Assembly: GCA_004558145.1 (NCBI GenBank)
Contig: SFDQ01000002.1
Span: 248,001 to 312,000 of the forward strand
DNA: 64,000 bases
DNA from: Oscillospiraceae bacterium
Lineage (GTDB): Bacteria; Bacillota_A; Clostridia; Oscillospirales; Ruminococcaceae
Reading direction: 5' to 3'
Position 1 is the stretch's first letter, and every line of letters begins with the position of its first letter. Shown here in pieces: positions 8,723 through 16,733 of this stretch. A program made the position numbers and the translations under genes. The notes beneath the pieces were generated by a model. The model was not told the DNA's origin, searched no databases, and worked only from the letters and a program-made list of their open reading frames with translations.

Positions 8723-8777
8723 AAAAAGCCGCCTGCGGGCGGCAAAAAAAGCCAGCCGCCGGAATTTCCGGCGGCTG
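8723..8777 (-). terminator. Tandem terminators after DUF2500-like gene
   Basis: Two hairpins in series: CAGCCGCCGGAA (8753-8764) with its complement 8766-8777, followed on the minus strand by seven T; then GCCGCCTGCGGGCGGC (8728-8743) followed by five T. Confidence 0.8.
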
Positions 8778-8797
8778 GGAAAGGGTTGATTTTTTCG

Positions 8798-9136
8798 TCA
8801 GGACACCTGCGCCAGGCCCTCGGTGCCGTCGTCGGTGAAGAGTTCCTCCCGGGGCACGAAGTAGATGAACTCAGTGCCGCTGTAGGTCAGAACGCCCCGC
8901 TGGCCGGGGAACAGCTGCCGCGCCAGGTGCTCGGGCACCGTGAGGGCGATCTCCTGCCCGCGGGCCACAAAGGTCACGGGCACCCGGTCCGCACCGGAAG
9001 CCGCCACCCGTTTCACCGTGGCCATCAGGCTCACTTCTCCTTTGGCCGGGCGGCGGAACCTGCGTCCCCACACCCCGATCAGACCAATTGCCGCAAGGGC
9101 CATCAGAAGGCCCGGAATGATCCACATCCACCGCAT
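8798..9136 (-). CDS. DUF2500-like small membrane protein
   Basis: A 112-residue protein with one N-terminal membrane helix (residues 5-22) and a beta-rich domain. The pattern VTFVARGQEIALTVPEHLARQLFPGQRGVLTYSGTEFIYF resembles the DUF2500 domain, a small beta fold of unknown role. AAGGAGGGG precedes the ATG. It is monocistronic with strong terminators downstream. No catalytic residue is apparent, and family assignment is by pattern only. Confidence 0.7.
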   Translation of the reverse strand: MRWMWIIPGLLMALAAIGLIGVWGRRFRRPAKGEVSLMATVKRVAASGADRVPVTFVARGQEIALTVPEHLARQLFPGQRGVLTYSGTEFIYFVPREELFTDDGTEGLAQVS

Positions 9137-9263
9137 TGAACACCCCTCCTTGGGTCAAAAAGTTTGTATCTCGAAAACCGCTTGGTTTCGTGCGTTTGTA
9201 TCTATAAGACGAACGGCAAGACGAACGGCCGCGCCGTTTTATTTCACAATTCTATGAAAGGCG

Positions 9264-9320
9264 CGAAAAAAAGATTCGGCGGGGCGCGCAAAGCCCTTGA
9301 AAAGGCCGCGCGCCCCGCCG
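9264..9320 (-). terminator. Terminator after the SEDS gene
   Basis: A 13-bp GC-rich stem (9277-9289 with 9308-9320) followed on the minus strand by a run of seven T. Confidence 0.8.
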
Positions 9321-9342
9321 CTTTGTACGTTTTGGCAAAGGG

Positions 9343-10527
9343 TCAGTCGCTGAAAAGTTTTTGTTTATTATGCATATAGACGCTCATCACAAGCCCCACG
9401 CAGAGGTACATCATCAGCGCGCTGGTGCCGCCCGCCGAGAAGAAAGGCAGGGTGACGCCGATGACCGGCAGCAGCGACAGGTTCATGCCCAGGTTGATGA
9501 TGATCTGCCAGGCGATGGCCGCGAACACGCCGGTGCAGATGTAGGTGCCGATGTGGTCCTCGCTGCGCAGGCCGGTGGTGAGGGTGCGGAAGGCGATGAA
9601 GAACAGCGCCCCCAGCACGACCATGCAGCCCACAAAGCCGATGCACTCGGCCAGATAGCTGAACATGAAGTCGTCCTGGGCGTTGATGACCGAATAGTGG
9701 TCGTCGGTGAAAAAGCCCCGCCCGAAGATCTGCCCTGAGCCGATGGCCGTCATGCCGCCCAGCTGCTGGCGGGCGATGTCCGGGTACTGGTCGGGATAGA
9801 GCAGGGCCATGATGCGGTCCACCTGATAGCCCTTGAGCGCATCGGGGAAAAAGCCGATGATGAGGGAAAGGCCTGTGACCCCCAGGGCGATGGCCGAGAG
9901 GATGTATTTCCAGGAGAGCCCCGCCGCGAAGAGCATCATGCAGCCGATGGTGCCGAAGACGATGGCGGTGCCGTCGTCGCCCTGGATGTGCACCACCGCA
10001 ACGGTGGCCAGAATGTGGGCCAGCAGCTTTGCCAGCGTTTTTGGCTCGTTGACATGCTCGCGCACATTGTCCAGATGCATGGCGAAGGTGAGGATGAAGC
10101 TGATCTTTGCAAGCTCGGTGGGCTGCAGGCTCAGGGGGCCAAGGCGGATCCAGCTGTAGTTGTCGGTGCCTTCGGGGTGCCAGCCAAGCTCCAGCGGGCC
10201 GATGCTCAGATGGGTGAGGGTGAGCAGCACCAGCGTCCAGGTGCCGATGACGTGCACCGGCCAAATGCGGGCCAGGCTGCGGTAGTCGATGCAGGAGAGC
10301 ACGATGGCGCACACAAGGCCCAGCAGGCTGGCCACCCCCTGCACAAAGGCGTTGCGGTAGCTGCCCAGGCCGGTGATGGAGCCGTCGAACGCGTCCCGGG
10401 CGAAGCCCCCCGCCGCCTGCCCCAGGCTGATCAGAGTGATGACGCTGAGCACAGAGCAGAACACACAGGTGGCGATGTAGGCCCGGTCGGTGGCCTTGAA
10501 GTATTGTCGGATGACCTTGAACACCAT
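9343..10527 (-). CDS. rodA: SEDS peptidoglycan polymerase (RodA/FtsW/SpoVE family)
   Basis: A 394-residue protein with about ten membrane helices. SEDS enzymes polymerise lipid II glycan strands with a class B penicillin-binding protein. LGPLSLQPTELAKISFIL is the QPSELxK signature, and AQDDFMFSYLAECIGF carries the catalytic Asp. The C-terminal LPVIGVTLPFFSAGGTSALMMYL is diagnostic. ATG 10527 has AAAGGGG at suitable spacing; the GTG at 10533 would overlap it. RodA is the best guess, but SpoVE or FtsW cannot be excluded. It shares a 180-bp divergent intergenic region with the MBOAT gene, and no PBP gene is adjacent. Confidence 0.88.
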   Translation of the reverse strand: MVFKVIRQYFKATDRAYIATCVFCSVLSVITLISLGQAAGGFARDAFDGSITGLGSYRNAFVQGVASLLGLVCAIVLSCIDYRSLARIWPVHVIGTWTLVLLTLTHLSIGPLELGWHPEGTDNYSWIRLGPLSLQPTELAKISFILTFAMHLDNVREHVNEPKTLAKLLAHILATVAVVHIQGDDGTAIVFGTIGCMMLFAAGLSWKYILSAIALGVTGLSLIIGFFPDALKGYQVDRIMALLYPDQYPDIARQQLGGMTAIGSGQIFGRGFFTDDHYSVINAQDDFMFSYLAECIGFVGCMVVLGALFFIAFRTLTTGLRSEDHIGTYICTGVFAAIAWQIIINLGMNLSLLPVIGVTLPFFSAGGTSALMMYLCVGLVMSVYMHNKQKLFSD

Positions 10528-10560
10528 CCGCACCCCCTTTCAAAAGTTGGTCATTGTTTT

Positions 10561-10589
10561 ATTATATCCCACAGGACTGCTTCTGGCAA
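10561..10589 (-). promoter_or_regulatory. Promoter of the SEDS gene
   Basis: Minus strand -35 TTGCCA (10584-10589), 17 bases, -10 TATAAT (10561-10566), 34 bases before the ATG. Confidence 0.7.
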
Positions 10590-10610
10590 TGATTTTCCCC
10601 GCCCCGCTTT

Positions 10611-10639
10611 TTGCAGCGGGCGGGCAAATATGCTATAAT
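10611..10639 (+). promoter_or_regulatory. Promoter of the MBOAT operon
   Basis: -35 TTGCAG (10611-10616), 17 bases, -10 TATAAT (10634-10639). It is divergent from the SEDS promoter, with 21 bases between the two -35 boxes. Confidence 0.7.
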
Positions 10640-10711
10640 GGCACCAGCGTGCACAGGGCGGCCTTTTCCGCCGCCCGGCCAAAGCGAAAAATGCGGGAGG
10701 ATGGGCCGCCG

Positions 10712-12118
10712 ATGCTGTTTTCGAGCCTTGTTTTTTTGTGGATCTTTCTGCCGGTGGTGCTGGTGGTCTACCGCCTTGTGCCCGGCTGGGGCAAAAACGC
10801 CCTGCTGCTGGCGGCCAGCCTCTTCTTCTACGCCTGGGGCGAGCCGGTGTACATCCTTTTGATGCTGGCCTCCATCACCCTGAACTATCTGGGCGGGCTG
10901 GTCATGTCTCCCCTCTCCGGCCGGGGCCGCTCGCTGGTGCTGGCGGCGGTGGTGGCGGCGAACCTCGCGCTGCTGGGCTACTATAAATATTACGGCTTTG
11001 CCGCCGACACCCTGGCGGGCCTCTTGGGCCGGCAGGTGCTGCCCATGCGGGACATCGCCCTGCCCCTGGGCATCAGCTTTTACACCTTCCAGGCCATGAG
11101 CTACGTCATCGACCTCTATCGCCGGCGCATCGAGCCCCAGAAAAACTGGTTTCTGCTGGCGCTCTACATCAGCTTTTTCCCCCAGCTGGTGGCGGGGCCC
11201 ATCGTGCGCTACACCGATGTGGAAGCCCAGCTGCGCAGCCGCACCGTGACGGTCCAAGGCTTTTCCTTCGGCGTCAAGCGCTTTTTGTACGGTCTTGCCA
11301 AAAAGGTCATTCTGGCCAACTGCTTTGCCGCCAAGGCGGACGAGGTGTTCGCCCTGGACCCCGCCGGAGTGGGCACTGCCCTGGCATGGCTGGGGGCGCT
11401 CTATTACGGGCTGCAGATCTACTATGACTTTTCCGGCTATTCCGACATGGCCATCGGCCTCGGGGCCATGTTCGGCTTCACCTTCCCCGAAAACTTCGAT
11501 TATCCCTATCTCTCGGCCAGCGTGGGCGAGTTCTGGCGGCGCTGGCACATGACCCTCTCCGGCTGGTTCAAGGAGTACCTCTACATCCCCCTGGGCGGCA
11601 ACCGCAAGGGGCAGCTGCGCACTTTGTTCAACGTGTGCGTGGTGTTTCTGGCCACCGGCCTATGGCACGGAGCCAGCTGGCAGTTCGTGGCCTGGGGCGC
11701 GTGGTACGCCCTTTTGCAGGTGCTGGAGCGCACGGTGCTGAAAAAGCCCCTGGCGCAAGCGCCGAAGCCGCTGGCACGGGTCTACACCCTGCTCTGTGTG
11801 CTGTTCGGCTGGGTCATCTTCCGCGCGCCGGGCCTGCGGGCAGGGCTTTTGTGGCTGAAGGCCATGGTGGTGCCCGCTGCGGGCTTTGCCGCCTGGCCGG
11901 TGAGCCGCTACATCGACGGGCGCACCCTGGTGCTGCTGGCGGCGGGGCTTTTGCTCTGCGGCCCGGCCCAGGCGCTGTGGCCCCGCTTCAAGGCCGCCCT
12001 CTATGACCGGCGGCCCGCCGGCTGGGCCCAGACCGCAGTGCTGCTGGCACTGGGCTTTGCCTGCCTGGTGCTGCTGGTGAGCGGCACCTACAACCCCTTC
12101 ATCTATTTCCGATTCTAA
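10712..12118 (+). CDS. MBOAT O-acyltransferase (AlgI/DltB-like)
   Basis: A 468-residue polytopic protein of the membrane-bound O-acyltransferase family, which moves acyl groups across the membrane for polysaccharide acylation. Characteristic stretches are MLFSSLVFLWIFLPVVL, PLGISFYTFQAMSYVID, FFPQLVAGPIVR, YYDFSGYSDMAIGLG, FWRRWHMTLSGWFKEYLYIPLGGNRKG and GLWHGASWQFVAWG, the last with the catalytic His. ATG 10712 follows GGGAGG by 11 bases. It is paired with the AlgX-like gene 15 bases downstream, as in alginate or exopolysaccharide acetylation loci. The acceptor polymer is not identifiable here. Confidence 0.92.
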   Translation: MLFSSLVFLWIFLPVVLVVYRLVPGWGKNALLLAASLFFYAWGEPVYILLMLASITLNYLGGLVMSPLSGRGRSLVLAAVVAANLALLGYYKYYGFAADTLAGLLGRQVLPMRDIALPLGISFYTFQAMSYVIDLYRRRIEPQKNWFLLALYISFFPQLVAGPIVRYTDVEAQLRSRTVTVQGFSFGVKRFLYGLAKKVILANCFAAKADEVFALDPAGVGTALAWLGALYYGLQIYYDFSGYSDMAIGLGAMFGFTFPENFDYPYLSASVGEFWRRWHMTLSGWFKEYLYIPLGGNRKGQLRTLFNVCVVFLATGLWHGASWQFVAWGAWYALLQVLERTVLKKPLAQAPKPLARVYTLLCVLFGWVIFRAPGLRAGLLWLKAMVVPAAGFAAWPVSRYIDGRTLVLLAAGLLLCGPAQALWPRFKAALYDRRPAGWAQTAVLLALGFACLVLLVSGTYNPFIYFRF

Positions 12119-12133
12119 AAGGAGGCGAGGAAG

Positions 12134-13261
12134 ATGCCCGATGCTGTGAAAGAGCGCAAAGGCGCCCGGCGGCTGCTGGTGGGCGGGTTCGCCGCCCTGC
12201 TGGCGGGGCCCTGCTTCCTGTGGCCGCTGGCCCGGACGGTGTGCGACACCACCAACTACGAAAACCGCACCCTGGCCGCCTTCCCCTCCCTGGCGGACGG
12301 GGTGGACGGCTGGCCCGCCGCCTTTGAGGAGTGGCTGGGAGACCACGTCCCCTTCCGCAACCAGTTTTTGACCCTCAAGTCCGGGGCGGACCGGCTGGTG
12401 GGCACGCTGGACTCCACCAACGTGCTGCAGGGCAAGGAGGGGTGGCTCTTTTTGAAGGACGTGTCCGACTCCAAGAGCCTCTCCGACTACCAAGGCCTCA
12501 CCGCCTACACCGCCGAGGAGACGCAGGCCATGGCCGACGCGCTGACGGCGCTGAACGACGCCCTTGCCGCCAAGGGCAGCCGCCTTCTGCTGCTGTTCGC
12601 CCCCGCGAAGGAGGGGGTCTACAGCCGCTATATGCCGGACAGCGTGCCGGTGGTGAGCCGGCCCACCCGGGTGGAGGCGCTGGCGAACACCTTGGCCGAA
12701 ACGGGCGTGCCGGTGCTCTTCCCGCTGGAAGAGCTGGAGGACGCGGCGCTGGAACGGCAGGTCTATTATAAGTACGACACCCACTGGAACGAGGCGGGGG
12801 CCTGGCTGGCCGCCCAGCTGACGCTGGAGGCGCTGGACAAGCCCTATGCCGCCGCCTGGCCGGAGATGGCCGCCGACCCGGAAAAGGCCCCTCTCACCGA
12901 TCTTGCCAACATGTGCGGCAGCTGGGCGTGGTGCACCGACGACGTGTACTGGGCGCTGGATGCCGTGCCCGCCGAGTGCACCCTGTGGGAGGCGGGGGGC
13001 GAGATCGCCCGCTACGCCGGCGAGGGCGAGGGCAGCCTGCTCCTTGCGCGGGACAGCTTCGGCGAGGCATTGGCCCCCTGGCTGGCCCAGGGCTTTGAAA
13101 GCACCACGGTGCTCCACGGCAACCAGATGCAGCCCGAGACGCTGCTGGAATGGCAGCCCGAGGTGCCGGACGTGGTGGTGCTGGAGGTGGCGGAGCGCTT
13201 TTCCGACAACCTGCCCGGACGGCTGGACGCGCTTCGGCAGTGGGCCGAGGCCGCGGACTGA
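12134..13261 (+). CDS. AlgX/DHHW-type SGNH acetyltransferase partner
   Basis: A 375-residue protein with one N-terminal hydrophobic segment (GGFAALLAGPCFLWPLA) and an extracytoplasmic SGNH-like domain. YENRTLAAFPSL and FPFRNQ-like DHVPFRNQF occur in their usual places. KYDTHWNEAG supplies the catalytic Asp/His, and LLLARDSFGEAL supplies the nucleophilic Ser. Family members place acetyl groups, delivered by an MBOAT protein, on extracellular polysaccharide. AGGAGG precedes the ATG, 15 bases after the MBOAT stop. Confidence 0.85.
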   Translation: MPDAVKERKGARRLLVGGFAALLAGPCFLWPLARTVCDTTNYENRTLAAFPSLADGVDGWPAAFEEWLGDHVPFRNQFLTLKSGADRLVGTLDSTNVLQGKEGWLFLKDVSDSKSLSDYQGLTAYTAEETQAMADALTALNDALAAKGSRLLLLFAPAKEGVYSRYMPDSVPVVSRPTRVEALANTLAETGVPVLFPLEELEDAALERQVYYKYDTHWNEAGAWLAAQLTLEALDKPYAAAWPEMAADPEKAPLTDLANMCGSWAWCTDDVYWALDAVPAECTLWEAGGEIARYAGEGEGSLLLARDSFGEALAPWLAQGFESTTVLHGNQMQPETLLEWQPEVPDVVVLEVAERFSDNLPGRLDALRQWAEAAD

Positions 13262-13271
13262 GCCCCCGCGG

Positions 13272-13300
13272 TTGCACTTTTGCCTCCGCGGGGGTATAAT
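13272..13300 (+). promoter_or_regulatory. Promoter of tsaE-tsaB-rpiB-upp
   Basis: -35 TTGCAC (13272-13277), 17 bases, -10 TATAAT (13295-13300), starting just after the AlgX-like stop codon. Confidence 0.7.
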
Positions 13301-13343
13301 AAGCCGCGGAATTTGACGAAACGATCTGAAAGGAGGAGGCGGC

Positions 13344-13769
13344 ATGGCCGAATTCATCACCCACAGCCGCGCCGAGACGGTGGAGCTGGGCAGAAAGCTG
13401 GCCCAGCATCTGGCGCCGGGCGCCCTGGTGTGCTTCACCGGCAGCCTAGGGGCGGGCAAGACCGCCTTCACCGAAGGGCTGGCGGCGGGCCTGGGCTGCA
13501 CCGACCCGGTGAGCAGCCCCACCTTTGCCATCGTGAACTACTACCGGGGGCCCCGGCCCCTGGCCCATTTTGACCTCTACCGCATCAGCAGCCGGGAGGA
13601 CCTGGAGACCGCCGGCCTCTACGACTATCTGGACGAGGGCGCAGTGGTGGCCGCCGAGTGGAGCGAAAATTTTGCCGACCTGCTGGCGCTGGAGCATCCC
13701 GTGCGGGTGGACATCCGCCACGCCGGCGGCGACGAGCGGATCATCACCATCGAGGGGGTGCAGCTGTGA
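13344..13769 (+). CDS. tsaE: tRNA threonylcarbamoyladenosine synthesis ATPase TsaE
   Basis: A 141-residue P-loop ATPase that drives the TsaD-TsaB complex making t6A37 in ANN-decoding tRNAs. Walker A is GSLGAGKT (about residues 33-40). SSPTFAIVNYY and AHFDLYRI are family signatures, and VAAEWSE carries the acidic segment. Length is typical. AGGAGGAGG precedes the ATG. The stop overlaps the GTG of tsaB, the usual clostridial arrangement. tsaD is not in this window. Confidence 0.95.
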   Translation: MAEFITHSRAETVELGRKLAQHLAPGALVCFTGSLGAGKTAFTEGLAAGLGCTDPVSSPTFAIVNYYRGPRPLAHFDLYRISSREDLETAGLYDYLDEGAVVAAEWSENFADLLALEHPVRVDIRHAGGDERIITIEGVQL

Positions 13770-14467
13770 TCACCTTTGGACTGGACAGCGCCGGACGCAC
13801 CGCCGCCGTGGGCGTGATGCGGGACGAGGAGCTTTTGTACGAGGCCTTTCTCAGCGCGGGCCACACCCACAGCGAAGTGCTGATGGAGCTGGTGGACGGG
13901 GCGTTCAAAGCCACTGGTCTTTCCCCCGCCGACGTGGACCTGTGGGGCGTGTGCGCCGGGCCGGGCAGCTTCACCGGCCTGCGCATCGGCCTTGCTACGG
14001 TGAAGGGGCTTGCGCTGGTGCACAAAGCCCCCTGCGCCGCCGTTTCCACCCCCGAGGCGCTGGCCTTCAGCTGCCCCGCGGGGCAGGGCACCGTTCTGGC
14101 GGCGCTGGACGCCCGCCGGGGCGAGGTGTACTGGGCGGCCTTTGACCTGGAGAGCCATGCCCGCCTTGCGCCGGACGCGGCCTCGCCGGTGAAGGAGCTG
14201 GCACAATTTGTGGAAAATTGCAAAAAGCCGCTCTTTTTTGTTGGTGACGGGGCCGCTCTGTGCTATAATGAATACGGCCAGGCGCCGGGGGTCATTCCCT
14301 GCCCGCCCGCCCTGGGACTTTGCCGGGGCGCGGGAGTGTGCCTTGCCGCCCGGGCGGTGAACGCCCGGGGCGGAGCCGTGCCCGCCGCCGCCCTTGCGCC
14401 CAGCTATCTGCGGCTGAGCCAGGCCGAGCGTGAACGCGCCGCGCGGGGCCAGTCCCTGCGCCCGTAA
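13766..14467 (+). CDS. tsaB: tRNA threonylcarbamoyladenosine synthesis protein TsaB
   Basis: A 233-residue ASKHA-fold protein, inactive partner of TsaD. GLDSAGRTAAVGVM forms the first phosphate loop of the fold, and AGPGSFTGLRIGLATVKGLAL is the TsaB signature. The start is the GTG at 13766, which overlaps the tsaE stop (GTGA). The longer upstream frame lies in tsaE and is discarded. The C-terminal 60 residues are rich in Ala and Arg and diverge from better-studied members. Confidence 0.93.
   Translation: MITFGLDSAGRTAAVGVMRDEELLYEAFLSAGHTHSEVLMELVDGAFKATGLSPADVDLWGVCAGPGSFTGLRIGLATVKGLALVHKAPCAAVSTPEALAFSCPAGQGTVLAALDARRGEVYWAAFDLESHARLAPDAASPVKELAQFVENCKKPLFFVGDGAALCYNEYGQAPGVIPCPPALGLCRGAGVCLAARAVNARGGAVPAAALAPSYLRLSQAERERAARGQSLRP
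14241..14269 (+). promoter_or_regulatory. Possible internal promoter within tsaB
   Basis: TTGGTG (14241-14246), 17 bases, then TGC-TATAAT (TATAAT 14264-14269), about 230 bases before rpiB. It lies inside coding sequence, so chance is possible. Confidence 0.35.
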
Positions 14468-14500
14468 ACAAAAACGACCACCGACGGAGGATGTTTTCAA

Positions 14501-14950
14501 ATGTCTAAACCCATCGCCCTCGCCGCCGACCATGGCGGCTTTCAACTGAAAGAGGCCGTGCGCGCCCATCTGGACGAGATCGGCGTGGCCTACAAGGATT
14601 TCGGCAGCTTCGACGGCGCTTCCTGCGACTATCCCGACATGGCCGAGCCCGCCTGCCGGGCCGTTGTGGCCGGTGAATGCGACAAGGCGCTGCTGTTCTG
14701 CGGCACCGGCGTGGGCATCTCCATCAGCGCCAACAAGATCCACGGCATCCGGGCCTGCTGCTGCTCCGACGCCTTCAGCGCCGAGTACACCCGCCGCCAC
14801 AACGACGCCAACGCCCTGTGCATGGGCGGCCGCGTGGTGGGCCCTGGCCTTGCCATCTATCTTGTGGATCTTTTCCTGAACACCCCCTTCGAGGGCGGCC
14901 GTCATCAGCGCCGGGTGGACAAGATCACCGCCCTGGAAGAGCAGGGCTGA
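14501..14950 (+). CDS. rpiB: Ribose-5-phosphate isomerase B
   Basis: A 149-residue cytoplasmic enzyme interconverting ribose 5-phosphate and ribulose 5-phosphate in the pentose phosphate pathway. AADHGGFQLKEAV is the N-terminal signature. FCGTGVGISISANKIHGIRA contains the catalytic Cys and the anion hole, and HNDANALCMGGR binds phosphate. A related allose 6-phosphate isomerase is unlikely given the upp/tsa context. GGAGG lies 10 bases before the ATG. Confidence 0.95.
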   Translation: MSKPIALAADHGGFQLKEAVRAHLDEIGVAYKDFGSFDGASCDYPDMAEPACRAVVAGECDKALLFCGTGVGISISANKIHGIRACCCSDAFSAEYTRRHNDANALCMGGRVVGPGLAIYLVDLFLNTPFEGGRHQRRVDKITALEEQG

Positions 14951-14967
14951 CATCATTTCACAGGCAG

Positions 14968-14991
14968 AACGCGGGGGCAGCCCCGCGTTTT
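14968..14991 (+). terminator. Weak hairpin between rpiB and upp
   Basis: ACGCGGGG (14969-14976) pairs with CCCCGCGT (14981-14988), followed by TTTTG. The T run is short, so it may only attenuate transcription into upp. Confidence 0.45.
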
Positions 14992-15035
14992 GACGATACA
15001 CAAACATCAATCACATAAAGTAAGGAGCGGTCAGT

Positions 15036-15668
15036 ATGAGCAAAGCACCCATGATTTTGGATCATCCCCTGGTCCAGCACAAGATCAGCCTTCTGCGGAA
15101 CAAGAACACCGGTACGAAAGAATTCAAGGAGCTGGTAGGCGAGATCGCCACCCTGCTTTGCTACGAAGCCACCCGCGACCTGCCCACCAAGGAAGTGGAA
15201 GTGGAGACCCCCATGGGCGTGGCCAAGTGCAACGTGCTGGCGGGCCGCAAGCTGGCCCTGGTGCCCATCCTGCGCGCCGGCCTGGGCATGGTGGACGGCA
15301 TGCTGACCCTGCTGCCCGCCGCCAAGGTGGGCCACATCGGCATGTACCGCAACGAGGAGACCCTGGAGCCCGTGGAATACTACTGCAAGCTGCCCAGCGA
15401 CATCGCCGAGCGGGACGTGTTTGTGCTGGACCCCATGCTGGCCACCGGCGGCAGCGCCTGCGACGCCATCACCCAGATCAAGAAGCGGGGCGCCCGCAGC
15501 ATCAAGTTCCTGGGCATCGTGGCTGTGCCCGAAGGCATCAACAAGCTGCGTGAGATGCACCCCGACGTGGACATCTACGTGGGCGCTCTGGACGATGGCC
15601 TGAACGACATCGGCTACATCGTGCCCGGTCTGGGCGACGCCGGCGACCGCATCTTCGGCACCAAGTGA
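15036..15668 (+). CDS. upp: Uracil phosphoribosyltransferase
   Basis: A 210-residue salvage enzyme making UMP from uracil and PRPP. DHPLVQHKISLLRNKNTGTKEFKELV-type N-terminus, PILRAGLGMVDGML, the PRPP-binding DPMLATGGSA, and VPGLGDAGDRIFGTK at the C-terminus (uracil site) are all intact. Length is standard. AAGGAGCGG precedes the ATG. A TTGACG at 14990 could be part of a weak promoter, but no good -10 box follows. Confidence 0.97.
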   Translation: MSKAPMILDHPLVQHKISLLRNKNTGTKEFKELVGEIATLLCYEATRDLPTKEVEVETPMGVAKCNVLAGRKLALVPILRAGLGMVDGMLTLLPAAKVGHIGMYRNEETLEPVEYYCKLPSDIAERDVFVLDPMLATGGSACDAITQIKKRGARSIKFLGIVAVPEGINKLREMHPDVDIYVGALDDGLNDIGYIVPGLGDAGDRIFGTK

Positions 15669-15706
15669 TTTTTGCTCCCATCCATCCCGAAAGGAGGTGC
15701 TGACCC

Positions 15707-16675
15707 ATGCGGCACCTGTTCAAAAGCCTGTTCATGACTCTGGTGGTGACCGCCGGCGCCGTTCTGGCGATGCTGATCCTGCTGAACCACTCCTTTTTCG
15801 ACGCCCGGGTCAACACCATCACCTTCTGGTGCATCGTGGTGCTGCTGGCCTGCATCTGGGGCGCTTTCATCGGCGAGGTGCGGGAGACGACGAAGGCCCA
15901 AAAGCCCGAAACGTCCCCCGATGAAGCCGTGGAAAAGCTGGTGGAGGCCGCCGCGCTGAGCGAGGCCGCCGAAGAGGCGCAGGCCCCCTTCGCGGAGGCC
16001 GCCCCGCCCGAAGCTTCGCCCGAGGAGGCGGCCCCCGCCGCCCCGGCCGGCGCGCTTGAAACGGCGGAACAAGCGCCCGCCCCGGCCCCCGAGGCCCAGG
16101 CCGAACCGGAACCCCCGGCCCCCGAAAAAGCCGCCCCGGCGAAAAAGCGCGCACCCGCTGCCCGCAAAAAGCCCGCGGCCAAGGCTGCGCAGGCGGAGCC
16201 CGGAGCTGAGGCTGAGACAAAGCCCGCCCGCCGCAAGAAGGCCGCCGCCCCGAAGGACGGCGGACCCGCGCCCCGCAGAAAGGCCCCCGCCAAAAAGGCG
16301 CAGGCCCCCGCGGAACAGCCCGCGGCGCAGGATGCGCCGGCAGCCGTGACCGCCCCCCAGGCGGCGCAGCCGCAGGCAGAGCCCGCGCCTCAGCCCGCGG
16401 CCCCGGCCCCTGCCCCGCAGGATGCGCCGGCAGCGCCCGCCGCCTCCCCCGCCCCGGCGCGGGGCCAGCGGCTCACCGCCGCCCAGCGGGCCGAGCAGCA
16501 GCAGAAGGCCCAGGAGGAAAAACTGCGCCAGCTGCAGCAGGCCGCCCGCCAAAAGCAGGCCGAGCGCGCCCGCCGGCTGGAAGCGGAGGACGCCCGCCAG
16601 CAGCAGAAGCTGGCCGAGCTTCAGGCAGCCGCCGCCAAAAAGCACGGCGGCTACACCCCCTCGGAACCCAAATGA
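15707..16675 (+). CDS. Membrane protein with Ala/Pro/Lys-rich tail and C-terminal coiled coil
   Basis: A 322-residue protein of unknown function. Residues 1-60 contain two hydrophobic helices (FMTLVVTAGAVLAMLILL and TITFWCIVVLLACIWGAFI). Residues 65-255 are low-complexity Ala/Pro/Glu/Lys with histone-H1-like patches (KKRAPAARKKPAAK, RRKKAAAPKDGG). Residues 260-315 form a charged helix with heptad-like Leu/Gln/Glu spacing. AAAGGAGGTG eight bases before the ATG and the downstream terminator support this strand; the opposite strand is also open but Gly/Leu-rich and lacks a ribosome site. The tail could bind nucleic acid or wall polymer, but this is speculation. Confidence 0.75.
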   Translation: MRHLFKSLFMTLVVTAGAVLAMLILLNHSFFDARVNTITFWCIVVLLACIWGAFIGEVRETTKAQKPETSPDEAVEKLVEAAALSEAAEEAQAPFAEAAPPEASPEEAAPAAPAGALETAEQAPAPAPEAQAEPEPPAPEKAAPAKKRAPAARKKPAAKAAQAEPGAEAETKPARRKKAAAPKDGGPAPRRKAPAKKAQAPAEQPAAQDAPAAVTAPQAAQPQAEPAPQPAAPAPAPQDAPAAPAASPAPARGQRLTAAQRAEQQQKAQEEKLRQLQQAARQKQAERARRLEAEDARQQQKLAELQAAAAKKHGGYTPSEPK

Positions 16676-16728
16676 AAAAACAGCGCCCGGCTGTGCGGCA
16701 ATGCACAGCCGGGCGCTGTTTCGTTTTG
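16676..16728. terminator. Terminator after the Ala/Pro-rich protein gene
   Basis: A 16-bp perfect stem (16681-16696 with 16703-16718) with an A run before and T-rich sequence after, so it can also serve the minus-strand HPr-like gene. Confidence 0.85.
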
Positions 16729-16733
16729 TGCGG

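Noticed and set aside
9204..9236. Tandem AAGACGAACGGC repeat with a small hairpin before the DUF2500-like gene
   Set aside because: Only two copies of 12 bases and a short stem; could be chance or a weak terminator, with no sign of function.
11660..13531. A 623-codon minus-strand frame opposite the MBOAT and AlgX-like genes
   Set aside because: No ribosome site, no motif, and it crosses a mapped plus-strand promoter and two confidently assigned genes.
15614..16645. A Gly/Leu-rich open frame opposite the Ala/Pro-rich protein
   Set aside because: The plus strand has AAAGGAGGTG, a signal-like start and a following terminator; the minus frame has none and would read into upp.
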